A DNA stretch of 64,000 nt from Akkermansiaceae bacterium (GTDB taxonomy: Bacteria; Verrucomicrobiota; Verrucomicrobiia; Verrucomicrobiales; DEV007), in NCBI GenBank assembly GCA_024233005.1, contig JACKQE010000002.1, positions 1-64,000 of the forward strand, given 5' to 3'. The notes below the pieces were generated by a model, which saw nothing but the letters and a program-made list of their open reading frames with translations, did no database searches and was not told the origin of the DNA. Of this stretch, positions 25,178 to 34,579 are shown piece after piece. Position 1 is the first letter of the stretch. The number at the start of each line of letters is the position of its first letter. Both the position numbers and the translations under genes were made by a program.

Positions 25178-26191
25178 TCAGGCAAAGTCATTTTCAAGTA
25201 CAATGCGGTAGCGGGCTTTGCCGGCTTCGAGGTGGGCGATGGCCTCGTTCACCTGCGACATGGGAAAGGTTTCCGTCACCGGGGCGATGCCGTGACGGGC
25301 GCAAAATTCCAGCATCGTCCCCACTGTCGCCGGACTCCCCAACGGGGACCCGGAGACCGATTTGGCGCCCCCGATGAGGGCGAAAGCCGGAACCGCCAGC
25401 GGCTCAAGCACGGCACCCACCAGATGCAGCCGTCCACCCGGAGTCAGCGCCGCGAGATAGGCGGACCAGTCCAGTGGCACATTCACCGTGGAGAGGATGA
25501 ATTGGAGCGAGCCCTCCTGCGCTTTGATGGCGCCAAGATCGCGACTGTTCACAACATGGTGGGCACCGAGTTGGAGCGCTTCCTCCGCCTTTTCCGGATG
25601 GCTTGAAAACACCGTGACCTCGCACCCCCATTTGGCGAGGAACTGCACCGCAAGATGACCGAGACCACCCATCCCGATGACCCCGACCCGATCCGTGGGG
25701 CGGACGCCGCATTCCACTATGGGGCCGAAGACGGTGATGCCGCCGCAAAAGAGGGGGCCCGCCGTGGCGGCGGAGAGGGCCTCGGGCAGGGGAATCGCCC
25801 AGGTCCAATGGCAGCGGACACGGTCCGCAAAGCCTCCGTGGCGCCCGACGATGGTTTGTGCGGCATTGGCACAAAGATTCTGCCGACCCGAAACGCACTG
25901 AGGACAGATTTGGCACGCTCCGGCGAACCAACCCACACCGACCCGCTGTCCGATCCGCAAGCCGAGGGCGTGCTCATCGGCGGCGACAATGATGCCAATG
26001 GCTTCGTGTCCGGGGACCAGGGGGTAAGTGGTTTGGCCCCAATCATTCTGTAGCATGGAGAGGTCGCTGTGACAGATGCCGCAGGTTTCCACCTGAACCT
26101 CAACTTCCCCTCTTCCCAGCGGGCCGGGATCGTACTCATAAGGAACCAGGGTGTTTCCAGGTTGGGTGGCGGCGTGGGCGCGAATGGTCAT
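25178..26191 (-). CDS. Zinc-dependent NAD(P) alcohol dehydrogenase
   Basis: 337 residues of the medium-chain dehydrogenase superfamily, cinnamyl-alcohol/YahK-type. Catalytic zinc ligands lie in ETCGICHSDLS and PLVPGHEAIG. The structural zinc site is the four-Cys lobe CQICPQCVSGRQNLC (C-x2-C-x2-C-x7-C). The cofactor loop is VGVIGMGGLGHLAVQFLAKW. The reaction is reversible aldehyde/alcohol oxidoreduction in the cytoplasm. It is the first gene of a tight cluster with the PQQ-like propeller (6-base gap), PSD1 and DUF1501 genes. That is an odd partner set, since this enzyme is cytoplasmic and the others are exported. Confidence 0.9.
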   Translation of the reverse strand: MTIRAHAATQPGNTLVPYEYDPGPLGRGEVEVQVETCGICHSDLSMLQNDWGQTTYPLVPGHEAIGIIVAADEHALGLRIGQRVGVGWFAGACQICPQCVSGRQNLCANAAQTIVGRHGGFADRVRCHWTWAIPLPEALSAATAGPLFCGGITVFGPIVECGVRPTDRVGVIGMGGLGHLAVQFLAKWGCEVTVFSSHPEKAEEALQLGAHHVVNSRDLGAIKAQEGSLQFILSTVNVPLDWSAYLAALTPGGRLHLVGAVLEPLAVPAFALIGGAKSVSGSPLGSPATVGTMLEFCARHGIAPVTETFPMSQVNEAIAHLEAGKARYRIVLENDFA

Positions 26192-26419
26192 CCCGGAATG
26201 AACTCCCTTCTCCCCGGGAATGCGAGCGAAATTGCCACAGCCCGGTGCGTTCCTGGTGGGCCAGCTCCCCGGTGGAAGAACCGGTGCGTGCGGCGACGCA
26301 TCAATTTGAACGAAATCGCTTCGCCCGTTGCCGGTGCCGACATTTTTGGCTAAGGGATGGCAAAACCTGAATTCTGTTGGATGGTTCCGCCGAGTGCCCG
26401 ACCGGCGTCATTTCCCCTC

Positions 26420-28066
26420 ATGCAGTCCCACGACATCGCCCAGATCAATGCCCGGCTTGCCGCCGAGGTGGTCGGAACCTGCGCGCGGTTGGGAGTGACG
26501 GATGTTTGTCTTTGTGCCGGGGCAAGGAATGCCCCGCTCGTCGTGGCGCTGACCTCGCAGGAAGAGGCGGGGCGGGAAGGTCTGAGGCTCTGGCATTTTT
26601 TTGACGAGCGGGCGGCGGGTTTTTTTGCCCTCGGATGCTCCGCCCGGGGCGGGCTCGGGGCGGTGGTCACGACGTCGGGCACAGCGGCGGCGGAGGTTCT
26701 GCCGGCGGTCATCGAGGGACATTGCGCGGGTCTGCCGCTGTTGGTCATCACGGCCGATCGCCCGGCACGTTACCGGGGATCGGTGGCGCCTCAGGCGATC
26801 GAGCAGGTGGGAATTTTTGGGGGGTATGTGGAGGCCTGCGCGGATGTGGAGTGCCGACCCGGGGACGATGTGCCTGCAGTGCTGATGGCGGCGCTTTCCC
26901 AGGTGCCGTGGGAAGGGCGGAGACCGTGGCATTGGAACGTCTGCTTCGACGAACCGCTCCTCGGCGGAGTCTCCGCAATTCCCTCTGGTCCCGCTTGGGA
27001 ATTCCCCGACAGTCGCGGCGACCGAAGCGAGGCGACCCGGCTTCAGGCATGGCTGGAGCAACATGGGGAGGCACTGCTGGTCCTCGTGGGCGGGTTGGAT
27101 CCTTCGTTTCAGCAGCCCCTGGCACGTTGGCTCTTGGCGGGAGGGTTTCCGGTCTGGGCGGAAGCGACCAGCGGACTCAGGGAATGCCGGGAGTTGGAGG
27201 GACAACTGCTCTGCGGTGGGGAAGCCGCGCTCGCCGGCGTTACCCCTTCGGCGGTCCTCCGGATTGGGGATGTTCCCAGCCTGAGGTGGTGGCGCGATCT
27301 GGAGTCTTCGCCAGACATCCCCGTGTTTTCCGTTTCCCGGGCAGGCTGGACCGGCATGGCGCGTGAGGCGGAGGCTGCGCGGTGGGACACTTTCGTTTGG
27401 CCGGACCCCGTGCCGCAAATTCATGACCGGACTTGGTGGAACTCGGGCGTCGGTGCCCAGAAAACCTTGGAGTCTCTTCTGCAGGCGTGTCCATCCAGTG
27501 AACCGGCGATCTTTCGGGCGCTCTCAGAGCACATTCCCACGGCGGCCCAAGTGTTTTTGGGCAACAGCCTGCCGATCCGGGAGTGGAATCTGGCCGCCAC
27601 CAGGGAACGACCGCATCCCCGGATCCGGGCGAGCCGTGGAGCCAACGGAATCGATGGCCAGGTGGCCACCTGGTTGGGGCATTCGGTTGCGGAAGGTGAA
27701 AGTTGGGGCATTTTCGGGGATCTGACCGCTCTTTACGATCTCAATGCCCCTTGGATCGTGCCTCAATTGACGCCCGGGAGGAGAACCTTGGTGGTGATTC
27801 ACAATGGCGGTGGGCGCATATTTTCCCGCGTGCCCGGACTGGCCCGTCTGCCGGAACGCGCCCGGCAGGTCACGGAGAACCGCCATGCCTTGAATCTTGC
27901 TGGATGGGCCGCCCTATGGGATATGGATCACCACCGGCTTGACGCCGGAACCCATCTGGCGGGAGCGCTCGCCACCCTGCCCGAAGTGTCTGATCACCGT
28001 CTCCGATTGTTGGAAATCCACCCGGACGAAGCTGACACCGAACGGTTCTGGCTGTCCTGGAAATGA
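26420..28066 (+). CDS. menD: MenD, SEPHCHC synthase (menaquinone synthesis)
   Basis: 548 residues from the ATG at 26420 (MQSHDIAQINARLAAEVVG); a start at 26357 would add non-family residues. MenD is a thiamine-diphosphate enzyme joining 2-oxoglutarate and isochorismate in menaquinone synthesis. Seen: the isochorismate region CLCAGARNAPLVVAL, the activating FFDERAAGFFALGCSAR, TTSGTAAAEVLPAVIEG, TADRPARYRGSVAPQAIEQV, and the thiamine/Mg block GIFGDLTALYDLNAP. In the first motif CAGAR replaces the usual SPGSR. No other men gene is present in the window. It is divergent from the alcohol dehydrogenase. Confidence 0.88.
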   Translation: MQSHDIAQINARLAAEVVGTCARLGVTDVCLCAGARNAPLVVALTSQEEAGREGLRLWHFFDERAAGFFALGCSARGGLGAVVTTSGTAAAEVLPAVIEGHCAGLPLLVITADRPARYRGSVAPQAIEQVGIFGGYVEACADVECRPGDDVPAVLMAALSQVPWEGRRPWHWNVCFDEPLLGGVSAIPSGPAWEFPDSRGDRSEATRLQAWLEQHGEALLVLVGGLDPSFQQPLARWLLAGGFPVWAEATSGLRECRELEGQLLCGGEAALAGVTPSAVLRIGDVPSLRWWRDLESSPDIPVFSVSRAGWTGMAREAEAARWDTFVWPDPVPQIHDRTWWNSGVGAQKTLESLLQACPSSEPAIFRALSEHIPTAAQVFLGNSLPIREWNLAATRERPHPRIRASRGANGIDGQVATWLGHSVAEGESWGIFGDLTALYDLNAPWIVPQLTPGRRTLVVIHNGGGRIFSRVPGLARLPERARQVTENRHALNLAGWAALWDMDHHRLDAGTHLAGALATLPEVSDHRLRLLEIHPDEADTERFWLSWK

Positions 28067-28081
28067 GGCCGGTTCTGGAGG

Positions 28082-28465
28082 TCACTCCTCCACGTTTCGC
28101 ATGAAATCCGCCACTTGGGAAAAAAACGCGCCCAAGGGGAGTGCCGCTGCGGGGGGGATGTCGCATTCCTTGATTGCCTCGCTCATCAGTTCCAACCAAC
28201 GGTCGCGCTCCGCGAGACCGATCCGGAAAGGCAGGTGCCGCCCGCGCAACCGGGGATGTCCGCGCTCCTGGACGTAGCGGTCACTCCCGCCAAAACGAAA
28301 GACGAGGAAATCGCGGAGGCGTCGCTCGGCATTCTCCCAATCGTCGGGTGGGTAGAGCGGGCCGATGATCTCGTCAGTGCGGACGCGGCGGTAGAAAGCA
28401 GCCACCAAGGCCCCCAGGCGTTCTTCGCCGAGATCTTCGCTGAGAGTGTCGAGGGAATAGGTCAT
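28082..28465 (-). CDS. Group II truncated haemoglobin
   Basis: 127 residues. FYRRV at 24-28 supplies the B10 Tyr. FGGSDRYVQERGHPRLRGRH leads to the proximal His77 in RHLPFRI, and the G8 Trp is Trp89 in RDRWLELM. This is the trHbO (group II) pattern. Such proteins bind O2, NO or peroxide and are linked to oxygen delivery or nitrosative stress. It ends 15 bases from the convergent menD stop. The pairing of a menaquinone gene with an oxygen-binding protein fits respiration but may be chance. Confidence 0.9.
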   Translation of the reverse strand: MTYSLDTLSEDLGEERLGALVAAFYRRVRTDEIIGPLYPPDDWENAERRLRDFLVFRFGGSDRYVQERGHPRLRGRHLPFRIGLAERDRWLELMSEAIKECDIPPAAALPLGAFFSQVADFMRNVEE

Positions 28466-28498
28466 GCGTAAAAATCAACCACCGGGAGGCAACCGCGT

Positions 28499-31400
28499 TC
28501 ACTCCACGTCCAAGGTCACGCTTCCGCTGTGGCTGTTGAACTCGGGCGCGTAGAGGCACTGGATCTCGGCGATGCCGCTTTGATAGGTTCCGCGCAACTG
28601 CACCCGGACGCTGCTTTCGAACACATAGGTGCCCTTTGGCAGGTAGTCGATGAAAAAGTGGGACGCGGTGTCACGCGTGCTTTCATAGTAAGCCATTCCA
28701 TCCTGGAAACGGTAGCCGCTCAGGACATTGACCGGCTCGGTGCCGCTGCCCCGTTGGTCCTTGAGATGGACGAATTCCATGTCGCGGTCGGTGCGCAGTT
28801 CCACCCGGGTCACCAGTTCGTCGCCCGGTTTCAGTTTCTGACCGGGTTTGATTTCCCGCAGTTGCGGACCGGACTTGGTATTCACTTTGAGGAAAAGGGC
28901 CTTTTTTAGGTTCAGGGGATTGCCTTCGTGGGGAGTCACCTTGGCCATGTCTTCGAAATACTGCCAGTGCAGGCTGCCCCAGGAAACGCCCTGGTCCGTT
29001 TTCGTTAATTTTACGGTGCCCATCTCCGGCTTGACCGCGCTGCCGAGGAGCTTGTGCTCATAAAACCCCGTGCCGGCTTCGACCTTTTCGGGCGACAACT
29101 CCTGCCCGGCCAGGGAAACGGTGACCAGAGAACTTGAAGCGAGAAGATTCTCCCCGCCGAGGAGCAACCCGTAGATGGCGTCAGCGGTGGATTTGGTGCT
29201 GGGCCAGGCCTGAGTCTGCTTTTGTTTCAGCAGCCAGACCTGACAATCCTCCACGGACTGGGCGTCCTGAGAGATCTCGCGGAAAGCCTCGATCATCATG
29301 GCCTGGGTTTCAATGGGAGCGCGGTACCACCACCAGGAGCGCTCCGTGTCGCGCCAGAACCGGCCCATTTCCTCAGTGCTGACGCTGCGTTCGAGAAGCG
29401 ATTTGACCACTTCCGGCGGGGTGGTTTTGTCGCCGAAGCGCAGCATGCCCAACGCCGCCTGCGCCTGGGACATCCGGTCCAGTCCGGTCCACTTGGTTTT
29501 GGCCAGCCCGAGGAAGTAGTCCACCGCGGGTTGGTTGACCTTGGCAACCGGGCGGCGTTCCAGAAAGAAACTCCTCCCATAGAGATAAAGAGCCTCGGTG
29601 CTACCGAAGGAATCCGACTTGGATTTGAGGTTCTGCTGGTGGCGTTCGGTGATCCAGGCATCCAAGTGGTCGAGGGCGCGCAGGGCGAGCCGGTCATCCA
29701 CCGTGACTCCGAGATGCCCCAAACGTCCAAAGCCGGTAACGAGGTAGAGGGTGATGAAATCATTCTCCCTTCCCCCGGGGAACCAAGGCCAGGCGCCGCT
29801 GTCGAGCTGAAGCTTTTCCAACTCATCCAAGGCCCGGGTGGTTTCGGCCTGGAGGCGGTTGTCATCAAAGAGCACCCCGACTTGGTGACGGGCGGCGGTC
29901 TCTTTTCTGGCATCGCGGAGCCAGGGCGTTTCTTCAATCAGCAGTGATTTCAGGTCCTCGTTCTTCAGCAGCGGGGAGTCGATCGCCTCCTGCTGCTGGT
30001 CTCGCCAAAGATCGAAGACGCGCCGGATTTTCGGGTCGCCCGTCGCCAAGTGTCGCGCCAGCACATTGGCGTAGAGACGGTTGAAGGTCTGCTCGGAGCA
30101 CTCATGGGGATACTCCATGAGGTAGGGCAGCGACATCACCGCATACCAAGCGGGTTGTGACACGACCTGAGCGGTCAGGCTCTGGTGGCGCAGCGTGGAG
30201 GATTTCCCGCTTGCGAGCAGCTTGTCGAGGGTGAAGGTTTTTGTCCCGGCGTTGCGGATCGGCAGCGTCATCGACTCAGTGACGAGGATGCGACGGGGCA
30301 GCACTGGAAGAAACCCTTCCTCGCCGTCGCTCACCTTGCCGGTGCCGGCCACCGCTTTGTAGCTCAGAAAGCCTTGTCCGTCAGGAACGGTGAGCCGCCA
30401 GGAGTGCGTCCGCGATTCCTTTGCGGGCACGTTGAAAGCCTGCTCTGGCGTGGTATTGCCCAGAGCCGCATCGGCGGGGTCCAGGCTCTCGGCGTTGGAG
30501 AGAGTGAGGCGGACCTTGCCCTGCTGCGGCTGGTCACTCTGGTTGGTGATCTTGACGGTGAACTCCACGACATCCCCTTCGCGGAGAAAGCGCGGTGGAT
30601 TTGGCTGGACCATGAGATCCTTCGCCGTCACCGTTTCGCCCTGGAGCAGTCCGCCGCGCAGTGCGGTGTCGTGCGCGAAGCCAAGGAACCGCCACTTGGT
30701 CAGGGCCTCGGGCATCGTGAATTCCAGGGTGACCTCTCCCTTCGCATTGCTGGTGAGCTGGGGATAGAAAAAGGCCGTTTCATTGAGATTGGCACGGGCT
30801 GCGATTTGGCCGAGATCGATGGCGGGAGCGGGTTGAGCCGCGGCTGTATCAGGCATGGCTCCTCCTCCCGGGGCCGCGGCAAAGGCATCCGCAGCGGGTG
30901 ACTCCGCTGGGGCCATCGCCGTCATGGGCATCATCATGTTTTCTTCCAGACGGCGGGAACTTTTCCTGAAGAGCATCCCCCCCCGGGTTCGGCCTCCGCT
31001 GTCCAGGATGCCAGGCAGACTTCGCCATCGGTGGTCGGTTGACTCCCGGTTCCGGTCCCAGTTGTCCCACCATGCGGAGAGGGGAGTCCATCCGAGGTGG
31101 AATCGGGCGGAGCGCATGGTGTAATCTCCGGGAAAGACCTCGAAACCATCCGGCCAATAATGCGGGAGAAACGCATCCAGAGAGGCGTCGTAGAGGGTGG
31201 CCACCAGTTCCGCCTCCGCCGGAGTGCCGTCCGGACCGGTCACCACAAGGGACCACTTTTCCTTGCTGCCGGGCTCAATTTTGGAGCGAAGGGTCTCCCA
31301 CCGCAGGGTTAGTTCCTTGTTCGTCCAGGGTACTCCAATGGAATGACTCTCCAGATAAGCCCGGTTTTCCCTGACATAGACAACATGCAGGGTGAATCCG

Positions 31401-34400
31401 CCGCGCAGTTCTTCCGTGACCGGAAAGCGGATCATCTCCTGGGTGCGTGCGGCGCCCGTACGGTAGGACTTCAGGATTTTGCCCGCGTGTTCAATTTCGA
31501 TCAATGCCGTGCCGGTGCCATATCCGGTGCCCCAGAGCGCGGTGAATTCCTCCCCCGGTTGGAGGCTCCAGGAGGGGGCCGCCAGATGGAAGGGCACCCG
31601 GATGGGGAACGCCTGCGCCTCGGGATCAAGGACCCGAATCGGGAGCTGGCTCGTCACCGGCTTTCCAAAACGGTCTTTCGTGGTCAGCACGGCGCGGTAT
31701 TCTCCCACAGCGAGCTTGGCCTCCAGCTTGGCAAGACCCTCCGCATCCGTGGTGAACGGGCTGCGCTGCACCACTTCATCGGGATCCCAGTTGTTCGGAT
31801 CGGAGAGGTCCTTTTCCTTTGACTTAGGATGGGGATCCTCCCAGGGGCGGCTTTCCGGGAGCAGGATCCTCGGTGTGGCAGTCGGCATCTTGAGACGGTG
31901 GATGACGATCTCTCCTGTGGCGGGCTCAGGGGTTCCGCCAAGGCTGCGGGTGATGATGGTGAGTTCTGTTGGTTTCGAGGTGACCTGCCATTCCGACGCG
32001 GAAAGATCGACTTCGAGGGCGGTGTAGCCGGCGGTGACACTGGTCGCTCCGGAGCGGGTCTCTCCGGCAGCGTCGGTGACATCGGCCGTGACCTGGTAGA
32101 CGAACCAGGGGTTGGCTTTTTCTTCGATGGCAAGGTCGGGCAGCGCGGTGAAATCCACGGTGAAGGTGCCGTCAATGCCGGTTTTGGCCGTGCCATGGGC
32201 GATTTCCTGGACTCCCGAAGTGGGGGGGCGAAACCACCAAGCCCAGCGAAGCCAGGAAGGCCAGCGGGGCTCCCGGGTGACCCGCCAACTGACCCCGGCC
32301 CCGTCGATCGGCGCACCGGTATAGGCTTCGGCCTTGCCAGGAATCCGGACGGTTTCGCCCAATTTGGGTGCCTCGGCGGGATCTTCCAGGGTGACGTGGA
32401 ACTTGGGACGCTTGTATTCCTCGACCTGGATGCGGGTGCTGCCATTGTCGTCGCGGAGAGTGAAGCTCCCGGTGCCTCGTCCGCGGGGAATTGCAAAGCT
32501 TCCGCTGAAAGAACCCTTGTCGTTGGTTTGGAGCGTCAATTGTCCGACCTCCTCACCGTTGGGATCGCGTAGGGTGACCTTCCGGCTGACATTGGCCAGG
32601 GTGGTGTAGACTTTTTGGCCGGGGGTGACCCGGATGTGGATACCCTTGAAACTGACCGTCTGCCCGGGGCGGTAAATGGCGCGGTCGGTGAAGAAAAACG
32701 TCCGCAACGCGGTGCTGTCCCCGAGTGGTTCCCGGCCAAAGGCCTGAAGATGGCCGGTCGAGGCCAGCTCGGCATCACCTATTTTCACCTGAAGCAGTTG
32801 GGTTTCCCGGGCGCGAGGCGGCAGGGAACGCTCAAAGCTTCCCTGCTCGTTGGTTTTCACGGTTGCGACCTGCTTCCAGGTGCCCCGATTGTTTTCCATC
32901 GCCCAGAAGGTGACCGTGGCCCCGGCCTTTGGCTCGCCCGAGAGGGCATCGAACACCCAGCCTGAGGTGGTGCTGTAGCTGTCCTGCGTAACCAGGGCGA
33001 GTGGCGAAATCCAAAGCGGCTCGCTGGCAAGCTGGTTGCCGGCCTCGGCGAAGTCCTCCCGGGCGCTGGAAACCAGAATATAAAAGCCCGGCTTTTGATC
33101 AAACGGGGCTGGCGCCAGGGTGACGTGGGATTTCAAATCCTCCGAGCCTGGGAGGTCGACCGACCAAGCATAGGCGGGTTCCCGTTTGACCAGCGCGCGG
33201 AATTCATCGGTTGAGAGTTCGCCGGGCATTCTTGCTGCGGAAGGATTCCAGGACTGGCGGTAGAGGCGAAGCCAGACTTTGGGCACATTGCGGCTCGTGA
33301 TTGCGAGATCGGGTCCGGCGGCGTTCCACACCGACTCGGTCTCAATGGTGAGCGACTGGCTGTTCAGTTCTTTGACACGATTCCGGCAATCGGGGGCGTG
33401 GACACCCTTGGGAAAACGGTCGGCACCGGCCTGCAGCAACGCCCGGGCGGCGAGGGGTTCGTCCTCCTCCTGGCGCAGGTCTGCCAGGCGCAGGCTCACG
33501 GCGAGGGAGATTTCATGGTCGGCGTGGGCTTTGAGGAGTGCTTCCAGGCGTTCGGCAAGCCTGGCGTTTTTCCTACTGGGTTCCCCTGTGGCCTGATCAT
33601 GCGCCCAGTCCAGCCGGTCCAAGTCAACGAGGACCCGGGCGGCGGGATCGGCGTCTTTTTCATGAAAGCGCAGAAGCGCCTGGTAGAGCCCGATGGCCCG
33701 CAACACGGCGGAGTCGGCATCCGTCGTTTCTGGCTTCCAGGCGAGGAAATCTGTCGTCGCAGCCAGAGCCGGGGAGTCGGCGTTGAAGGAGAAAGCATCC
33801 TGCGGACGGGCTCCGGCCTGCTCTCCCGAGGTATAAAAATCCAACGCCTCATGCACGATGAAGTCATACAGCGTGGGTCTCCAGGCATCGGGCAGGGTCC
33901 CCTTGTCGAGCAGGGCATCGAAGTCCGAGACCGGCACTGCCTGTAGCGCGGCCGGCTGAGCCAGGGCGGTCTGGAAACGGCGGTCAATCTCCGCGAAGAG
34001 TCGCTTCAGGTCCCAGGTTTCGATGTCTTTGCCTGGAGCCGCGTCGGTTTGAGTGCGTTCCAGGAACCTCCACTCATTGTCGGAAAAATAGTCCCAGAAC
34101 CACTTGGCCTGAATGCCTTGCAGGATGGGATGGAGCTCGGAGGGAGCCTTTGGGATCTCCTCATCCAGCAGCCGAATTTTTGCGGCCTCATGGGAACCGT
34201 CGATGGTTTCCAGGAGACTGATCCGGTAGCCCATCGCGCGGGCCGCCTCCGCCCATCGTTTTTCGGCTTTGGCCCCGGTCTCGATCTCCGTGAGCACCGC
34301 TATGGCCGATTGGGGAAGCCTCTTTTTCAGATGTTCTTCGACCTCTTTCCAGCGGGGATCTTTGGTTTGGGCCATCAGGGTGGTGGAGACCGTGATAAAA

Positions 34401-34429
34401 AGGAAAACGAGAAGCAGGGCACGTTTCAT
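28499..34429 (-). CDS. Bacterial alpha-2-macroglobulin with thioester
   Basis: 1976 residues, with a signal peptide (MKRALLLVFLFITVSTTLMA). N-terminal ~370 residues are helical. MG domains follow, with the MG2 signature FFTDRAIYRPGQTVSFKGIH near 580. The alpha-2-macroglobulin core is near 1225-1260 (FTMPEALTKWRFLGFAHDTA). The thioester motif C1444-S-E-Q1447 lies in HECSEQTFNRLYAN, followed by the helical thioester domain (LDELEKLQLDSGAWPWFPGG). Such proteins trap attacking proteases in the periplasm by covalent thioester capture. No lipobox is seen, so it may be periplasmic or released. The usual partner pbpC (PBP1C) is not adjacent. A Pro/Ala/Met/Gly-rich stretch before the core may be the bait region. 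Confidence 0.92.
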   Translation of the reverse strand: MKRALLLVFLFITVSTTLMAQTKDPRWKEVEEHLKKRLPQSAIAVLTEIETGAKAEKRWAEAARAMGYRISLLETIDGSHEAAKIRLLDEEIPKAPSELHPILQGIQAKWFWDYFSDNEWRFLERTQTDAAPGKDIETWDLKRLFAEIDRRFQTALAQPAALQAVPVSDFDALLDKGTLPDAWRPTLYDFIVHEALDFYTSGEQAGARPQDAFSFNADSPALAATTDFLAWKPETTDADSAVLRAIGLYQALLRFHEKDADPAARVLVDLDRLDWAHDQATGEPSRKNARLAERLEALLKAHADHEISLAVSLRLADLRQEEDEPLAARALLQAGADRFPKGVHAPDCRNRVKELNSQSLTIETESVWNAAGPDLAITSRNVPKVWLRLYRQSWNPSAARMPGELSTDEFRALVKREPAYAWSVDLPGSEDLKSHVTLAPAPFDQKPGFYILVSSAREDFAEAGNQLASEPLWISPLALVTQDSYSTTSGWVFDALSGEPKAGATVTFWAMENNRGTWKQVATVKTNEQGSFERSLPPRARETQLLQVKIGDAELASTGHLQAFGREPLGDSTALRTFFFTDRAIYRPGQTVSFKGIHIRVTPGQKVYTTLANVSRKVTLRDPNGEEVGQLTLQTNDKGSFSGSFAIPRGRGTGSFTLRDDNGSTRIQVEEYKRPKFHVTLEDPAEAPKLGETVRIPGKAEAYTGAPIDGAGVSWRVTREPRWPSWLRWAWWFRPPTSGVQEIAHGTAKTGIDGTFTVDFTALPDLAIEEKANPWFVYQVTADVTDAAGETRSGATSVTAGYTALEVDLSASEWQVTSKPTELTIITRSLGGTPEPATGEIVIHRLKMPTATPRILLPESRPWEDPHPKSKEKDLSDPNNWDPDEVVQRSPFTTDAEGLAKLEAKLAVGEYRAVLTTKDRFGKPVTSQLPIRVLDPEAQAFPIRVPFHLAAPSWSLQPGEEFTALWGTGYGTGTALIEIEHAGKILKSYRTGAARTQEMIRFPVTEELRGGFTLHVVYVRENRAYLESHSIGVPWTNKELTLRWETLRSKIEPGSKEKWSLVVTGPDGTPAEAELVATLYDASLDAFLPHYWPDGFEVFPGDYTMRSARFHLGWTPLSAWWDNWDRNRESTDHRWRSLPGILDSGGRTRGGMLFRKSSRRLEENMMMPMTAMAPAESPAADAFAAAPGGGAMPDTAAAQPAPAIDLGQIAARANLNETAFFYPQLTSNAKGEVTLEFTMPEALTKWRFLGFAHDTALRGGLLQGETVTAKDLMVQPNPPRFLREGDVVEFTVKITNQSDQPQQGKVRLTLSNAESLDPADAALGNTTPEQAFNVPAKESRTHSWRLTVPDGQGFLSYKAVAGTGKVSDGEEGFLPVLPRRILVTESMTLPIRNAGTKTFTLDKLLASGKSSTLRHQSLTAQVVSQPAWYAVMSLPYLMEYPHECSEQTFNRLYANVLARHLATGDPKIRRVFDLWRDQQQEAIDSPLLKNEDLKSLLIEETPWLRDARKETAARHQVGVLFDDNRLQAETTRALDELEKLQLDSGAWPWFPGGRENDFITLYLVTGFGRLGHLGVTVDDRLALRALDHLDAWITERHQQNLKSKSDSFGSTEALYLYGRSFFLERRPVAKVNQPAVDYFLGLAKTKWTGLDRMSQAQAALGMLRFGDKTTPPEVVKSLLERSVSTEEMGRFWRDTERSWWWYRAPIETQAMMIEAFREISQDAQSVEDCQVWLLKQKQTQAWPSTKSTADAIYGLLLGGENLLASSSLVTVSLAGQELSPEKVEAGTGFYEHKLLGSAVKPEMGTVKLTKTDQGVSWGSLHWQYFEDMAKVTPHEGNPLNLKKALFLKVNTKSGPQLREIKPGQKLKPGDELVTRVELRTDRDMEFVHLKDQRGSGTEPVNVLSGYRFQDGMAYYESTRDTASHFFIDYLPKGTYVFESSVRVQLRGTYQSGIAEIQCLYAPEFNSHSGSVTLDVE

Positions 34430-34579
34430 TACTTTCTATTAACGCATGGTTCTGGAAGTTTATTCGATGAAATTTCAGTGGTGGACGCGACGGCCCTTTT
34501 GGCGTCAATGCGCCCCGGCTCATTCTTGAAGGTTCCCGATCAATCCCTTAGGGTGGATTTTGTCCCGGACGTCATCATC

